Shown: piece by piece, positions 8,380 through 17,111 of the stretch
Layout of the letters: each line of letters opens with the position of its first letter
How positions within the stretch are numbered: the stretch's first letter is position 1
Assembly: GCF_019968905.1 (NCBI RefSeq)
Contig: NZ_CP079946.1
Coordinates: 7,785,356 to 7,849,355 of the forward strand
Direction: 5' to 3'
From: Corallococcus sp. EGB
Lineage (GTDB): Bacteria; Myxococcota; Myxococcia; Myxococcales; Myxococcaceae
DNA: 64,000 nt
The notes under the pieces: model-generated
Told to the model about the DNA's origin: nothing
The model's input: the letters and a program-made list of their open reading frames with translations, nothing else
Database searches by the model: none
Made by a program: the position numbers and the translations under genes

Positions 8380-9215
8380 GGACTGGCGCTCCCTTGCGTG
8401 TCGGGGGTGGTGGGGGTGGCCGCGGGCCCGTCTTCCGTCGCGTTCAGCGGGTCCGGGTTCAGCGTCTTGTCCAAGAGGTGCGTGGGCCGCACGTTCGACA
8501 TCGCGTTGAGCAGGCTCTGGCGGACGTTGGGGATCTCCTTGCCCAGGTCCTCCACCAGCTTCTGCATCCGCTTTCGCTGCAGGTTCTCCTGGGACCCGCA
8601 CAGGTCGCAGGGGATGATGGGGAACTGCTTCGCTTCCGCGAACTGGATGATCTCCTTCTCCGGCGCGTAGCACAGCGGCCGGATGACCACGTTGCGGCCA
8701 TCGTCGCTCTTCAGGAGCGGCGGCATCGCCTTGAGGCTCCCGGCGAAGAACATGTTCAGGAGCATCGTGTGGATGAGGTCGTCGCGGTGGTGGCCCAGGG
8801 CGATCTTGTTGCAGCCCAGGTGCACGGCGGCGTTGTAGAGGATGCCCCGGCGCAGCCGCGAGCAGACCGAGCACTGCGTCTTCCCGGGCGGGGTCTTCTC
8901 CAGGACGATGCTGTAGGTGTCCTCCTTCAGCATCTTGTAGGCGTAGCCTTCCTTCTGGAAGTAGCCCTCCAGGATGTGGCCGGGGAAGCCGGGGTGTCCC
9001 TGATCCAGGTTCACGGCCAGCAGGTCGAACTTCACGGGGGCCCGCCGCTGCAGCTCCCGCAGCAGGTGGAGCATCGTGTAGGAGTCCTTGCCTCCTGACA
9101 CGCCCACCATGATGCGGTCCCCGGCCTCGATGAGGCGGAAGTCCGCGATGGCCCGGCCCATGTGGCCAAGCAGGCTCTTTTCCAGACGTTGGGCGTCGTT
9201 CATCGGCGGCGCCAT
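8358..9215 (-). CDS. ttcA: tRNA 2-thiocytidine(32) synthetase TtcA
   Basis: This 285-residue protein has the PP-loop SGGKDS at 40-45 that binds ATP. It also has the CxxC pair Cys115/Cys118 ([11 protein letters not shown]) and a further pair Cys203/Cys206 (IPCDLCGSQ). These cysteines match those that hold the Fe-S cluster in Ttc[18 protein letters not shown] is a strong family signature. The enzyme adenylates C32 of certain tRNAs and replaces oxygen with sulfur. ATG 9215 is used; ATG 9203 in frame is equally plausible. The C-terminal 35 residues are Pro/Thr-rich and not part of the fold. It heads an operon with terB-like and PhnD-like genes and is divergent from rnd. Confidence 0.93.
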   Translation of the reverse strand: MAPPMNDAQRLEKSLLGHMGRAIADFRLIEAGDRIMVGVSGGKDSYTMLHLLRELQRRAPVKFDLLAVNLDQGHPGFPGHILEGYFQKEGYAYKMLKEDTYSIVLEKTPPGKTQCSVCSRLRRGILYNAAVHLGCNKIALGHHRDDLIHTMLLNMFFAGSLKAMPPLLKSDDGRNVVIRPLCYAPEKEIIQFAEAKQFPIIPCDLCGSQENLQRKRMQKLVEDLGKEIPNVRQSLLNAMSNVRPTHLLDKTLNPDPLNATEDGPAATPTTPDTQGSASPWLESRQ

Positions 9216-9280
9216 CCTAGCGGCGGTCCGGGAAAAAACACGTCAAAGGGGCGGGCCGGTCCGCTAGCCTGCTCCCCGCG

Positions 9281-10450
9281 ATGCCGACCTTCCCTCAGGG
9301 TGCCGTGGACGTGGTGGACCGCGCGGGTGAGGAATCCGCCACGCGGGTACTGGAGGCCGCGCCCGAGGTGGCGGTGGACCTGGAGGCGGATGCCCTGCAC
9401 GCCTTCCGGGCCCGCCTGTGCTTCCTCCAGCTGGGCACCGACACGGACATCTTCCTCTTCGACACGCTCCAGCCGGGCGTGGATCCACGCCTGCTCTCCC
9501 CGCTGATGGAGGACCCCGGCCGCACGAAGTACTTCCACGCCGCCCAGGGCGACCTGCAGTTCCTCGCGGAGGCCGGCGTGCGCGTGCGCGGCCTCTTCGA
9601 CACGCACCGCGCGGTGACGCTCCTGGGATGGCCCAAGGTGGGCCTGGCGGACCTGGCGCGCGAGCGGCTGGGCGTGGAGCTGCCGAAGGAGCACCAGCAG
9701 TCCGACTTCTCCCTGCGCCCCCTGCCCCCGGGCATGCGGGACTACATCGCCAACGACGTGCGCTACCTCTGCGAGCTGGGCCGCCAGGTGCGCGACGCGT
9801 GCCGCGAGGCCGACATCCTGGAGGAGGTGCTCCTGGACTGCGAGCGCATGTGCGCGGAGGCGGAGGCCCGCCCCCAGGTAGGCGCCGAGTACAAGCCCAA
9901 GCTGTCGAAGAACGGCCTGTCCACGGCGCAGTACGCGCTCGCGCACGCCATCGCGCAGGGGCTGCACAAGCTGCGGCTGGAGTGGGCGGAGAAGGACAAC
10001 GTGCCCATGGGCCGGATGCTGTCCAACATGGCCATCACCGACCTGGCGCTGAAGCAGCCGGACACGCACAAGGACCTGGCGCGCGCGGCCGGCGTGCGGG
10101 GCGCGGTGGTGCGCGCGCACGGCGACGCCATCCTCGCGCTCATCCGCGAGCTGCAGCAGAAGTCCACCCGGGGAGAGCTGGACCTGGACCGCGAGCCCAA
10201 GGGCCCGCGCGACCCCCACCGGCGCAAGCGCGAGGACGCGCTCAAGGCCTTCCGTGTCGAACAGGCCGCCGTGCGCAAGGTGACGCCCAGCGTGGTCCTC
10301 ACCAACCCCCTCATGGACGCGCTGGCGTCGAAGCCGCCCGCGAGCGTGGAGGAGCTGGCGCAGCTGCCCTACCTCGGGGAGAAGAGGCTCAAGCTGTACG
10401 GTGACAAGCTGGTGGCGCTGCTCAAGCCCTTCCCGGTGCTGGGCAGCTGA
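9281..10450 (+). CDS. rnd: Ribonuclease D
   Basis: A 389-residue DEDDy 3'-5' exoribonuclease. The acidic residues are Asp33 and Glu35 (VAVDLEADALH), Asp91 (HAAQGDLQFL) and the Tyr154/Asp158 pair in DYIANDVRYL. This is the full catalytic set. The C-terminal half, about 200-389, is long enough for the two HRDC domains of E. coli RNase D (375 residues). The end (ELAQLPYLGEKRLKLYGDKL) is a clear HRDC helix-hairpin. It trims the 3' ends of tRNA and other structured RNA precursors. The gene is divergent from ttcA with 65 bp between start codons, so two tRNA-processing functions share an intergenic promoter region. Confidence 0.92.
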   Translation: MPTFPQGAVDVVDRAGEESATRVLEAAPEVAVDLEADALHAFRARLCFLQLGTDTDIFLFDTLQPGVDPRLLSPLMEDPGRTKYFHAAQGDLQFLAEAGVRVRGLFDTHRAVTLLGWPKVGLADLARERLGVELPKEHQQSDFSLRPLPPGMRDYIANDVRYLCELGRQVRDACREADILEEVLLDCERMCAEAEARPQVGAEYKPKLSKNGLSTAQYALAHAIAQGLHKLRLEWAEKDNVPMGRMLSNMAITDLALKQPDTHKDLARAAGVRGAVVRAHGDAILALIRELQQKSTRGELDLDREPKGPRDPHRRKREDALKAFRVEQAAVRKVTPSVVLTNPLMDALASKPPASVEELAQLPYLGEKRLKLYGDKLVALLKPFPVLGS

Positions 10451-10641
10451 CGTTCCCCCGCGACGAAAAGGCCACCGGAGGACGCTTCGGCTGAATCGCG
10501 CGCGGGCCTTGTGCATCCCCCGCCGGCGCGTTGTCCATGACCCTGGAACGCAGATGTTGAGGCCCCATCTGCGGCCCGGGTGCCGGTTGCGAGAACCGCG
10601 TCCGTGCGTACCTTTGACGCCGCACGAAGGGGAGGCTGGTC

Positions 10642-10998
10642 ATGCTGGGAGCCAGGACAGGCGGCGCGCGGACAGAGGTCTCCCGGTGCATCGCCGCGAG
10701 CCTGAAGTGCCAGTCCTCCTGCGAGGCGGGCATGGCACGCCTGGCGGCCCAGGGCCTCGCGGCGGACGACGACGCGGTGCGCCTCCTGCGTCAGTGCGCG
10801 GAGCTGTGCGAGCTCAACGTGCGCGCACTCCAGAAGGAGAGCCGGCTGTCGCGCCGCACCGCCAGCCTCTGCTTCGAGCTGGGCAGCCAGGTGGCCCGCG
10901 CCGCGTGGCTGGAGGCGCAGGACCCAGACTCGCACGCGCTCGCGAGGGACGCGCTGCACCTGGCGCGCGCGTGCCGCCCGCTGGTGTTCACGACTTGA
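10642..10998 (+). CDS. Small Cys-rich helical protein, possibly Csp/DUF326-like copper-binding bundle
   Basis: This 118-residue protein starts at ATG 10642 after AAGGGGAGG. It has seven cysteines (16, 23, 27, 52, 56, 77, 111), five of them in CxxxC-type spacing on predicted helices (CQSSC, CAELC). That pattern recalls the four-helix-bundle copper-storage proteins (Csp, DUF326), but those usually have more cysteines, so the match is partial. No signal peptide is seen, so the product would be cytosolic. A 7-bp hairpin at 10550-10572 lies upstream. The next gene converges 4 bp away. Copper binding is an inference; a generic metal or redox role is possible. Confidence 0.6.
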   Translation: MLGARTGGARTEVSRCIAASLKCQSSCEAGMARLAAQGLAADDDAVRLLRQCAELCELNVRALQKESRLSRRTASLCFELGSQVARAAWLEAQDPDSHALARDALHLARACRPLVFTT

Positions 10999-11002
10999 GC
11001 CG

Positions 11003-12508
11003 CTAGAGCTTCACGCCGTACAGCGCGCCGTATTTGCCGCGCAGGTACGACAGGAAGTCCCGGTCCGTGAGCCCCTCGCCGGTGATGGCGCGCACGCGCT
11101 CCTCCGCGGGCAGCCGGAAGCCGTGCGCGTGCAGGTTCGTGCGCAGCCACCCCAGCAGTGACGACGTGTCGCCCCGCTCGAGGTCCGCCTCCAGCGACGG
11201 CAGCGCCCGGTTCGCGGCCGCGTACAGCGAGGCCGCGTAGAGGTTGCCCAGCGAGTACGTGGGGAAGTAGCCCAGCTCGCCCCAGGCCCAGTGGATGTCC
11301 TGGAGCACGCCCTGCGTGTCGTCCGGCGGCGTGATGCCCAGGTAGCGCCGCATGCGCTCGTTCCACGCGGACGGCAGCTCGGACACGGGCAGTTCGTCGC
11401 GCAGCATCGCCAGCTCCAGCTCGTAGCGCAGCACGATGTGCAGGTTGTATGTCACCTCATCCGCCTCCACGCGGATGAGCGACGGCACCACGTGGTTGAT
11501 GCCCGCGTGGAAGCCGTCCAGGTCCACGTCCGCCAGCGCTTGCGGGAAGGCCTCCTTCAGCGCGGGGAAGTGGGTCACCCAGAAGGGGCGGCCGCGGCCC
11601 ACCAGGTTCTCCCACAGGCGGGACTGGGACTCGTGCAGGCCCATGGAGGGCACCGACGCGAGCGGCGTGCGGTGGTGCTCCGGGGAGAAGCCCTGTTCGT
11701 ACAGGCCATGGCCCGCCTCGTGGAGCGTGCCGAAGAGGGCGGCCTGCGGCCACGCCGCGTCCAGGCGCGTGGTGAGGCGCACGTCCTGCGCGTGCAGGCT
11801 GTTGGTGAAGGGGTGGATGCTCAGGTCCTGGCGCCCCGCCTCCAGGTCGAAGCCCACGGCCTTGAGCAGCCGCATCGTGAACTGCCACTGCCGGTCCGTG
11901 TCGTAGGTGCGCCCGGAGAGGAACGCGGGGAACGGCCGCTTCAGGCCGCCCAGCGTGGCCACCATGGGGATGAGCGCGTCGCGCAGCGCGGTGAGCACCG
12001 GCGTCAGGCGCTTCACGCGCATGCCGGGCTCGAAGCCCTCGAGCAGCGCGTCGTAGCGCTCGCCGTCGTGGCCCTGCGCGTCCGCCTGTTCGCGGCGCAG
12101 GGCGAGCAGCGCCTCCAGCGCGGGCTGGAAGCGCTCGAAGCGCTTCGTCGTGCGGGCCTCGCGCCACGCCTGGAGCCCCGCCCCCTGGGCCTCCGCCAGC
12201 GCGGTCACCAGCCGGGCGGGCAGCCGCACCGCGCGCTCCCGTTCGCGGGTGAGGACGCGCACCATGGCGCGCTCGTCGGGCGTGAGGGAGGCCGCGTCCG
12301 GGCCGCCCTCCCCCGCGCGGGCCAGGGCCTCGCCCAGGCGCTCATCCACCAGGCGCTCGTGGTGGAGGCCCTGGAGGGTGGCCAGCTGCTGGGCGCGGGC
12401 GGTGGCCGCCTTGGAGGGCAGGTAGACCTCCCGGTCCCAGGAAGCCAGGTTGATGGCGCCGTTCAGGTCGTTCAGCTCATACATCCGCGAGCGCAGCCAG
12501 GTGTCCAT
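11003..12508 (-). CDS. M32-family metallocarboxypeptidase (carboxypeptidase Taq type)
   Basis: The start is ATG 12508 (MDTWLRSRMYELNDL), which gives 501 residues, the normal M32 length of about 500. An in-frame start 69 bp further up adds an atypical tail. The zinc motif HEAGH is at 263-267 (LHEAGHGLYEQG). The downstream LHESQSRLWEN supplies the third zinc ligand, and GINHVVPSLIRVEADEVTYN is another family block. The protein is cytosolic with no signal peptide. It removes C-terminal residues from peptides, with broad specificity in known members. It is divergent from the unknown gene at 12552, with 43 bp between. Confidence 0.93.
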   Translation of the reverse strand: MDTWLRSRMYELNDLNGAINLASWDREVYLPSKAATARAQQLATLQGLHHERLVDERLGEALARAGEGGPDAASLTPDERAMVRVLTRERERAVRLPARLVTALAEAQGAGLQAWREARTTKRFERFQPALEALLALRREQADAQGHDGERYDALLEGFEPGMRVKRLTPVLTALRDALIPMVATLGGLKRPFPAFLSGRTYDTDRQWQFTMRLLKAVGFDLEAGRQDLSIHPFTNSLHAQDVRLTTRLDAAWPQAALFGTLHEAGHGLYEQGFSPEHHRTPLASVPSMGLHESQSRLWENLVGRGRPFWVTHFPALKEAFPQALADVDLDGFHAGINHVVPSLIRVEADEVTYNLHIVLRYELELAMLRDELPVSELPSAWNERMRRYLGITPPDDTQGVLQDIHWAWGELGYFPTYSLGNLYAASLYAAANRALPSLEADLERGDTSSLLGWLRTNLHAHGFRLPAEERVRAITGEGLTDRDFLSYLRGKYGALYGVKL

Positions 12509-12551
12509 GGCTGTGTTTCTAGCGTGCTTCCAGGATATGAGGGCGCCCGCG

Positions 12552-13094
12552 ATGGCCAACATCCTCCAATTCTTCATGGCGCCCGACGATGAGGTCGCCT
12601 TCTTCCGCTTCCTGGAGCGCCACGTCCTGGAGGTCTACCCCCGGCGCGTGCCCCCGGACTGGGAACCCTTCCGCGCCACGGCGGACAACATCCCGCGCCT
12701 GCCGGAGGACGACCTCTACCTGGTGGCCAGCGAGATTGGCCCCGCGCTGGTGGACAAGGTGAAGCGCGGCCCGGACAAGGGCTCCTGGCGCATCGACGAG
12801 GTGCGCTCGCCCGTCATCTTCATCGAGCGCTCGCGCCGCAACGAAGAGGGCGAGCTGCTCAGCGGGAAGATGTGGGTGGAGCTGGAGGTGACGTCCCAGA
12901 CGGGCCGGCGCGACGCGGCCCCGGACAAGTTCCGCCGCCTCTACCTGGAGGTGGAGGAGTTCGTGAAGAAGACCTTCCGCCGGGGAGACCCGAAGGACTT
13001 CTTCGTCGGCAACCGCGCCGCGCGCCTCTACAAGGAGGGCCTGGTGCTGCGCGACTCCGCCTTCCGCGGCGGCACCGTGGTGCCGCACAAGTAG
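12552..13094 (+). CDS. Conserved-looking soluble protein of unknown function
   Basis: The product is 180 residues from ATG 12552 (MANILQFFMAPDDEVAFF). ATG 12537, 15 bp upstream and preceded by a CAGGA, would add five residues and cannot be excluded. The sequence is charged and mixed alpha/beta (DEVAFFRFLERHVLEVYP; GKMWVELEVTSQTGRRD; RLYLEVEEFVKKTF) and ends in a short basic tail. There is no signal peptide, membrane helix or known catalytic motif. I do not recognise the family. The C-terminal VGNRAARLYKEGLVLRDSAF is strongly ordered in appearance. The gene stands alone, 8 bp from the stop of the convergent membrane-protein gene. Confidence 0.7.
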   Translation: MANILQFFMAPDDEVAFFRFLERHVLEVYPRRVPPDWEPFRATADNIPRLPEDDLYLVASEIGPALVDKVKRGPDKGSWRIDEVRSPVIFIERSRRNEEGELLSGKMWVELEVTSQTGRRDAAPDKFRRLYLEVEEFVKKTFRRGDPKDFFVGNRAARLYKEGLVLRDSAFRGGTVVPHK

Positions 13095-13102
13095 CGGGTG
13101 GC

Positions 13103-15088
13103 TCAGGCGGCGGCCTCTCCCTCCCGGGAGACGGCCCCCGCCGCCGGAGCGTCCGCGCCCGGCTGCGCCGCGACCCCCACCCGGACGCGGCGCGGCGACA
13201 GGGCGAACGCGAGGAAGAATGGGCTGAAGAGCAGCGTGGGGAACAGGAAGCGCAGGTCCGGGTTGGGCGACACCAGCACCCAGGAGGCCGCGTTGATGAG
13301 CGCGGTCTGCGCGCACCCGAGCGCCGTCAGGGAGCGCTGACGCCACGTCGCCACGAGCACGCCCGCGAGCAGCAGATACAAGGACACCGCCGGCTGCCAG
13401 AAGATGGCGCGCAGCCAGCCCGGCCCCGAGTACGTGGCCCTGACGAGGTCCTCGAAGTAGCCCGGCCAGCGCGGCAACCAGGAGCGCGTCTTCAGCCCCA
13501 GGCGGTTGGGGTCGATGGTGCTGCCGCCCCAGTTGAAGGGCCCCACGTACAGCAGCGAAGCGGGCGCCCAGACGTAGCGGCTGACGCAGAGCTGGTGCTC
13601 CACGAGCACCCCGGGGTGGCGCTTCGCGAAGCGCCACAGCACGCCGCCCAGGTCCGCGTCACGCCCCTCCAGCTTCTCCTCGTGGGCGCCAATCGGGGAG
13701 CCGAAGATGAGGGGCCCCACGGCCTCGCAGGCGTAGCGGCTGCGCCATTCCTCCAGGGGCATGAACTCCTCCAGCACCTTCACGTCCTCCGGCGGCAGGT
13801 CGCCGGAGCGGGCCGCGGCCCCCAGCCGGTGGATGGCGAAGACCTGGTGCAGCATCGAGGCCGCGGGCTTCACCTTCATCACCGCGTACATCGGCACGCG
13901 GACGAAGAACACGGCGGCCACGGCGGTCACCGCCAGCAGCAGGCGCTCGCGCTTCACCCGGTAGCGCCACAGGGCCGCCACCAGCAGGGGCCCGCCCACC
14001 ACGGGGCCGTTGTGCCGCAGCAGGCACAGCGCCGCCACGCACAGCCCCAGCGCCACCGCGCCGCCCCTGCCCAGGCTCCCGGTCCGCTCCGCGCGCAGCA
14101 GGAGCAGCACCGACAGCAGGCACATCAGCGTGAAGGGAGCGTCCTTCCACACCGCGATGACGTTGATGGCCACCGCGGGCGCCAGCGCCACCCACATGAC
14201 CACGCCCCAGCGCGCCCAGGCCGGCACCCTCCAGTGGCCCAGCTCCTCCCCCCCCTTGCCCACCACCGCCGCGAACAGGAGGAGTTGAAGGCCGGCCACG
14301 CCCCCCAGCGACCCCGAGGGCGCCGCCATCACGCCCATCCACCAGGTGGAGAACGCCGGGTGCCAGTCCACGTACCTGCCGTCCAGCAGTTGCTCCCACT
14401 GGGCCAGCGGGTCAAAGGACACGAGCCCCGGGAAGAACAGCGCCCACAGGAGCCCCCACGTCAGCGCCGGGGGAATCGCGTACTTCACCCAGCCCGCCTG
14501 CCGCCGCCCGAAGGCCGCGACGCGCCCCTGCCCCCAGCGCGTCTCCAGCACGAGCCACAGGAAACCCCACGCCAGGAGCACCGCGTAGACGTCCACGCGC
14601 TCCAGGTTCCAGAGACCGGGCGCCAGTCGGGGCACCACGACGTGGCGCGCATCGCCCTCCCGCCGCTGCTCGAAGGTCTGCTCCGGCCGCGCGGCGCCGA
14701 AGAGCGGGGGCGAGCGCATGGACACCCACGTCACCTGCTCGACGGGCCGGTCCGCCATGCCCTGGAGTACCACCTCCGCGGAGCGCGTGCGCCGGGGCAG
14801 CGTGATGCGCAGCTCCCGCATCCCCTCCGGGAGGTCCGCCCCCTGCACCTGGAGCAGGTCCGCGGGCGTCAGGTCGCGCTGCTGCGGGGTGTGGCCGTCG
14901 CGCTGGAAGGACACGCTGCCCGTCAGCGGCCCGGTGACCGCCTGGAAGCGCAGGCGCAGCTCCGTGTCCGGCCCCGCCTGGTACTTGAACAGTGGCCAGA
15001 GCGCGAGCGCCGCCACCAGGGCCAGGGCCGCGAGCTTCCAGGAACCACCGCCGTGCGCCCCCCCGGGCGCGGAGTCATGCCGCGACAT
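13103..15088 (-). CDS. Multi-pass membrane protein, GT-C glycosyltransferase-like (second of a tandem pair)
   Basis: A 661-residue protein with an N-terminal hydrophobic helix (about 17-37), a soluble beta-rich stretch to about 170, and roughly ten further membrane helices to the end. The loop after an early helix, FFPGLVSFDPLAQW...DWHPAFSTWWMG, has the acidic and His residues typical of GT-C enzymes that use lipid-linked sugars. AVWKDAPFTLMCLL follows in a later loop. The C-terminus has VSPNPDLRFLFPTLLFSPFF. It is a clear paralogue of the gene just upstream (15075-17096), whose stop overlaps this start by 14 bp. The two are surely co-translated. Function as a glycosyltransferase is an inference; the substrate is unknown. 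Confidence 0.78.
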   Translation of the reverse strand: MSRHDSAPGGAHGGGSWKLAALALVAALALWPLFKYQAGPDTELRLRFQAVTGPLTGSVSFQRDGHTPQQRDLTPADLLQVQGADLPEGMRELRITLPRRTRSAEVVLQGMADRPVEQVTWVSMRSPPLFGAARPEQTFEQRREGDARHVVVPRLAPGLWNLERVDVYAVLLAWGFLWLVLETRWGQGRVAAFGRRQAGWVKYAIPPALTWGLLWALFFPGLVSFDPLAQWEQLLDGRYVDWHPAFSTWWMGVMAAPSGSLGGVAGLQLLLFAAVVGKGGEELGHWRVPAWARWGVVMWVALAPAVAINVIAVWKDAPFTLMCLLSVLLLLRAERTGSLGRGGAVALGLCVAALCLLRHNGPVVGGPLLVAALWRYRVKRERLLLAVTAVAAVFFVRVPMYAVMKVKPAASMLHQVFAIHRLGAAARSGDLPPEDVKVLEEFMPLEEWRSRYACEAVGPLIFGSPIGAHEEKLEGRDADLGGVLWRFAKRHPGVLVEHQLCVSRYVWAPASLLYVGPFNWGGSTIDPNRLGLKTRSWLPRWPGYFEDLVRATYSGPGWLRAIFWQPAVSLYLLLAGVLVATWRQRSLTALGCAQTALINAASWVLVSPNPDLRFLFPTLLFSPFFLAFALSPRRVRVGVAAQPGADAPAAGAVSREGEAAA

Positions 15089-17096
15089 TCGAGCTGTCTA
15101 CCTGATGGGGCCCGTACACACCACCCCCCGGCGCCAGGGCGAACGCCAGCAGCAGCGGGGCCGACAGCACCGTGGGAAAGAGGAAGCGCAGGTCCGGGTT
15201 GGGGGACAGGAGCAGCCACGCCAGGTGGTTGAGGACGATGGCTTGGAAGATGATCAGCACGGCCAGCCCGCGCCGCCGCCAGGCCAGCACGAGCCACGCC
15301 GCGAGGCAGAGGTACACCGACGGGGCCGGCTGCCAGAAGGTGGCGCGGGGCCAGCCCACCTGCGCGTAGGTGCCCAGGGCGAAGTCCTCCAGGAGGGGCC
15401 GCAGCCCCGGCAGCCAGGAGTGTGGCTTCACGCCCACGCGGTTGGGGTCCACCGTGTTGCCCTTGCCGTTGAACGGCCCGATGTAGAGCGCCGACAGGAC
15501 TGGGTCCCACGCGTAGCGCGTCACGCAGAGCTGGTGCTGCAGCATCGCCTCGGGGTGGCGCTTCGCGTGCTCCCAGAGCAGCCCCAGCAGCTCCATTGCC
15601 CGTCCCTTGAGCCCCGGCCGGTCCAGCGGCGAGCCGAAGATGATGCGGGCCACGGAGCCGCAGTCATAGCGGGCGCGCCACTCCTCCAGCGGCATCAGGC
15701 TGGACAGCACGCGGGCCTCCTCGGGCGTCAGGTCCGGCGCGTTCGCGACCACGCCCAGCCGGTGGAGGAGGAGCACCTGCGTGAGCTCCGGGGGCGGCGG
15801 CGCCACGTTCGCCGCGGAGTACAGCGGCCCGCGCACCAGCAGCACGCCGCCCACGACCACCAGCGCCGCCGTCCGCCGCGCGCGGTCCTTCGAGTAGCGC
15901 CACGCGCAGGTGGCCAGCAGGGGCACGCTGATCACCACCCCGTTGTGCCGCAGCAGCGTGAGGCACAGCAGGAACACGCCCAGCGCCACGGCGCTCGCGC
16001 GGTCCAGCCGCCCCCGGCGCTCCGTGCGCAGCAGCACCCAGACGGTGCCCAGGCACGCCGCCGTGAACGGCGCGTCCTTCCACGCCGCGATGACGTTGAT
16101 GCTCACCGCGGGGGACAACGAGACCCAGGCGACCACGGCCCACCGCGCCCACGCGGGCACCCGCCACTGCTCCAGTTCCTCCAACGCCTTGCCCAGCAGC
16201 GCCGCGAACAGCGCCACCTGCGCCAGTCCCACCGCCGCCAGCGAGTCGAACGGCCCGCCGATGAGCCACAGGTACGCCGTGTGGAACGCGGGGTGCCAGT
16301 CCTCGAACTGCCCCGTGCGCAGCTGCAGCCATTGGATCAGCGGGTCGTAGGAGAGGATCCCCGGGAAGAACGCCAGCCACCACAGCGCCCAGGCCACGAG
16401 CGGAGCCACTGCGTAGCGGGCCCAGCGGCCCTGGCGCCTCGCGAAGGCCGCCGCCCTCCCCTCCCCCCGGCGCGCCGCCAGGAGCAGCCAGGCCAGCGCC
16501 CACGTCACCCCGGCGAAGAGCAGGTCCGCAGTGTCCACGTTCCAGGGCCCCGGCCGCAGCCGGTCCACGCGCACGGTGCGCGAGCCGTCCGGGTTGAGCG
16601 CGTCCTCGAAGGGCAGCGGTCGTACCCCAGGCCCGCTCAACACGGTCCCGCGCAGCGGCACCCACGTCACCTCCAGGATGGGGCGGTCCTCCATCTTCCA
16701 CAGCGTCAGCTCCGCGCGCCGCGAGTCGCGCGGCAGCGGGATGCGCACCTCCTGGAGGCCCTCCGGGATGCCATCCTCCAGCACCTGCGTCAGGTCCTCC
16801 TCGGTGAGGGGCCGGGACTCGGGCGGGCCGCCCCGGCTGGCGGTGGTGAGCTGCCCCGTGAGGCCCCAGCCCACCTTCGCGAAGCGCACGCGCAGCTCGC
16901 TCTGGGGCCCCAGCGCGAGCTTGAACGCGGGCCAGAGCGCGAGCGTCAGGCCCAGCGCGATCCACTTCAGCCACGTGCTGGGAACCCGGCGCGCGCGGGG
17001 CTCGGGCGGCGCGCCCTCGGGAGGGGGCGCCACGGGCATGGGGGGGCCGGCTTGCGTCTCCCCCCCCAGGGGACTCGGGTCATTGACGGAGGCCAT
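15075..17096 (-). CDS. Multi-pass membrane protein, GT-C glycosyltransferase-like (first of a tandem pair)
   Basis: The 673-residue protein starts at ATG 17096. It has a Pro-rich cytoplasmic N-terminus (about 1-40), one hydrophobic helix, a soluble beta-rich segment, then about ten membrane helices. The blocks FFPGILSYDPLIQW, DWHPAFHTAYLW, AAWKDAPFTAACLG, LRHNGVVISVPLL and SPNPDLRFLFPTV line up one to one with the downstream paralogue, in the same order. The pair thus arose by tandem duplication and has diverged substantially. prfC lies 15 bp upstream on the same strand, so all three may form one transcript. A cell-envelope sugar transfer role is inferred from topology only. Confidence 0.78.
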   Translation of the reverse strand: MASVNDPSPLGGETQAGPPMPVAPPPEGAPPEPRARRVPSTWLKWIALGLTLALWPAFKLALGPQSELRVRFAKVGWGLTGQLTTASRGGPPESRPLTEEDLTQVLEDGIPEGLQEVRIPLPRDSRRAELTLWKMEDRPILEVTWVPLRGTVLSGPGVRPLPFEDALNPDGSRTVRVDRLRPGPWNVDTADLLFAGVTWALAWLLLAARRGEGRAAAFARRQGRWARYAVAPLVAWALWWLAFFPGILSYDPLIQWLQLRTGQFEDWHPAFHTAYLWLIGGPFDSLAAVGLAQVALFAALLGKALEELEQWRVPAWARWAVVAWVSLSPAVSINVIAAWKDAPFTAACLGTVWVLLRTERRGRLDRASAVALGVFLLCLTLLRHNGVVISVPLLATCAWRYSKDRARRTAALVVVGGVLLVRGPLYSAANVAPPPPELTQVLLLHRLGVVANAPDLTPEEARVLSSLMPLEEWRARYDCGSVARIIFGSPLDRPGLKGRAMELLGLLWEHAKRHPEAMLQHQLCVTRYAWDPVLSALYIGPFNGKGNTVDPNRVGVKPHSWLPGLRPLLEDFALGTYAQVGWPRATFWQPAPSVYLCLAAWLVLAWRRRGLAVLIIFQAIVLNHLAWLLLSPNPDLRFLFPTVLSAPLLLAFALAPGGGVYGPHQVDSSNVAA

Positions 17097-17111
17097 GTGC
17101 CGGCATCGCCG

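Noticed and set aside
8374..8874. N-terminal extension of the TerB-like protein into ttcA
   Set aside because: The frame is open but lies inside ttcA coding sequence, and the extension is a low-complexity shadow. ATG 8379 begins the conserved part.
10550..10572. Hairpin GCAGATG/CATCTGC before the Cys-rich gene as an attenuator or riboswitch
   Set aside because: The 7-bp stem with a 9-base loop stands alone, with no alternative pairing or T-run seen. It is too weak a signal to call.
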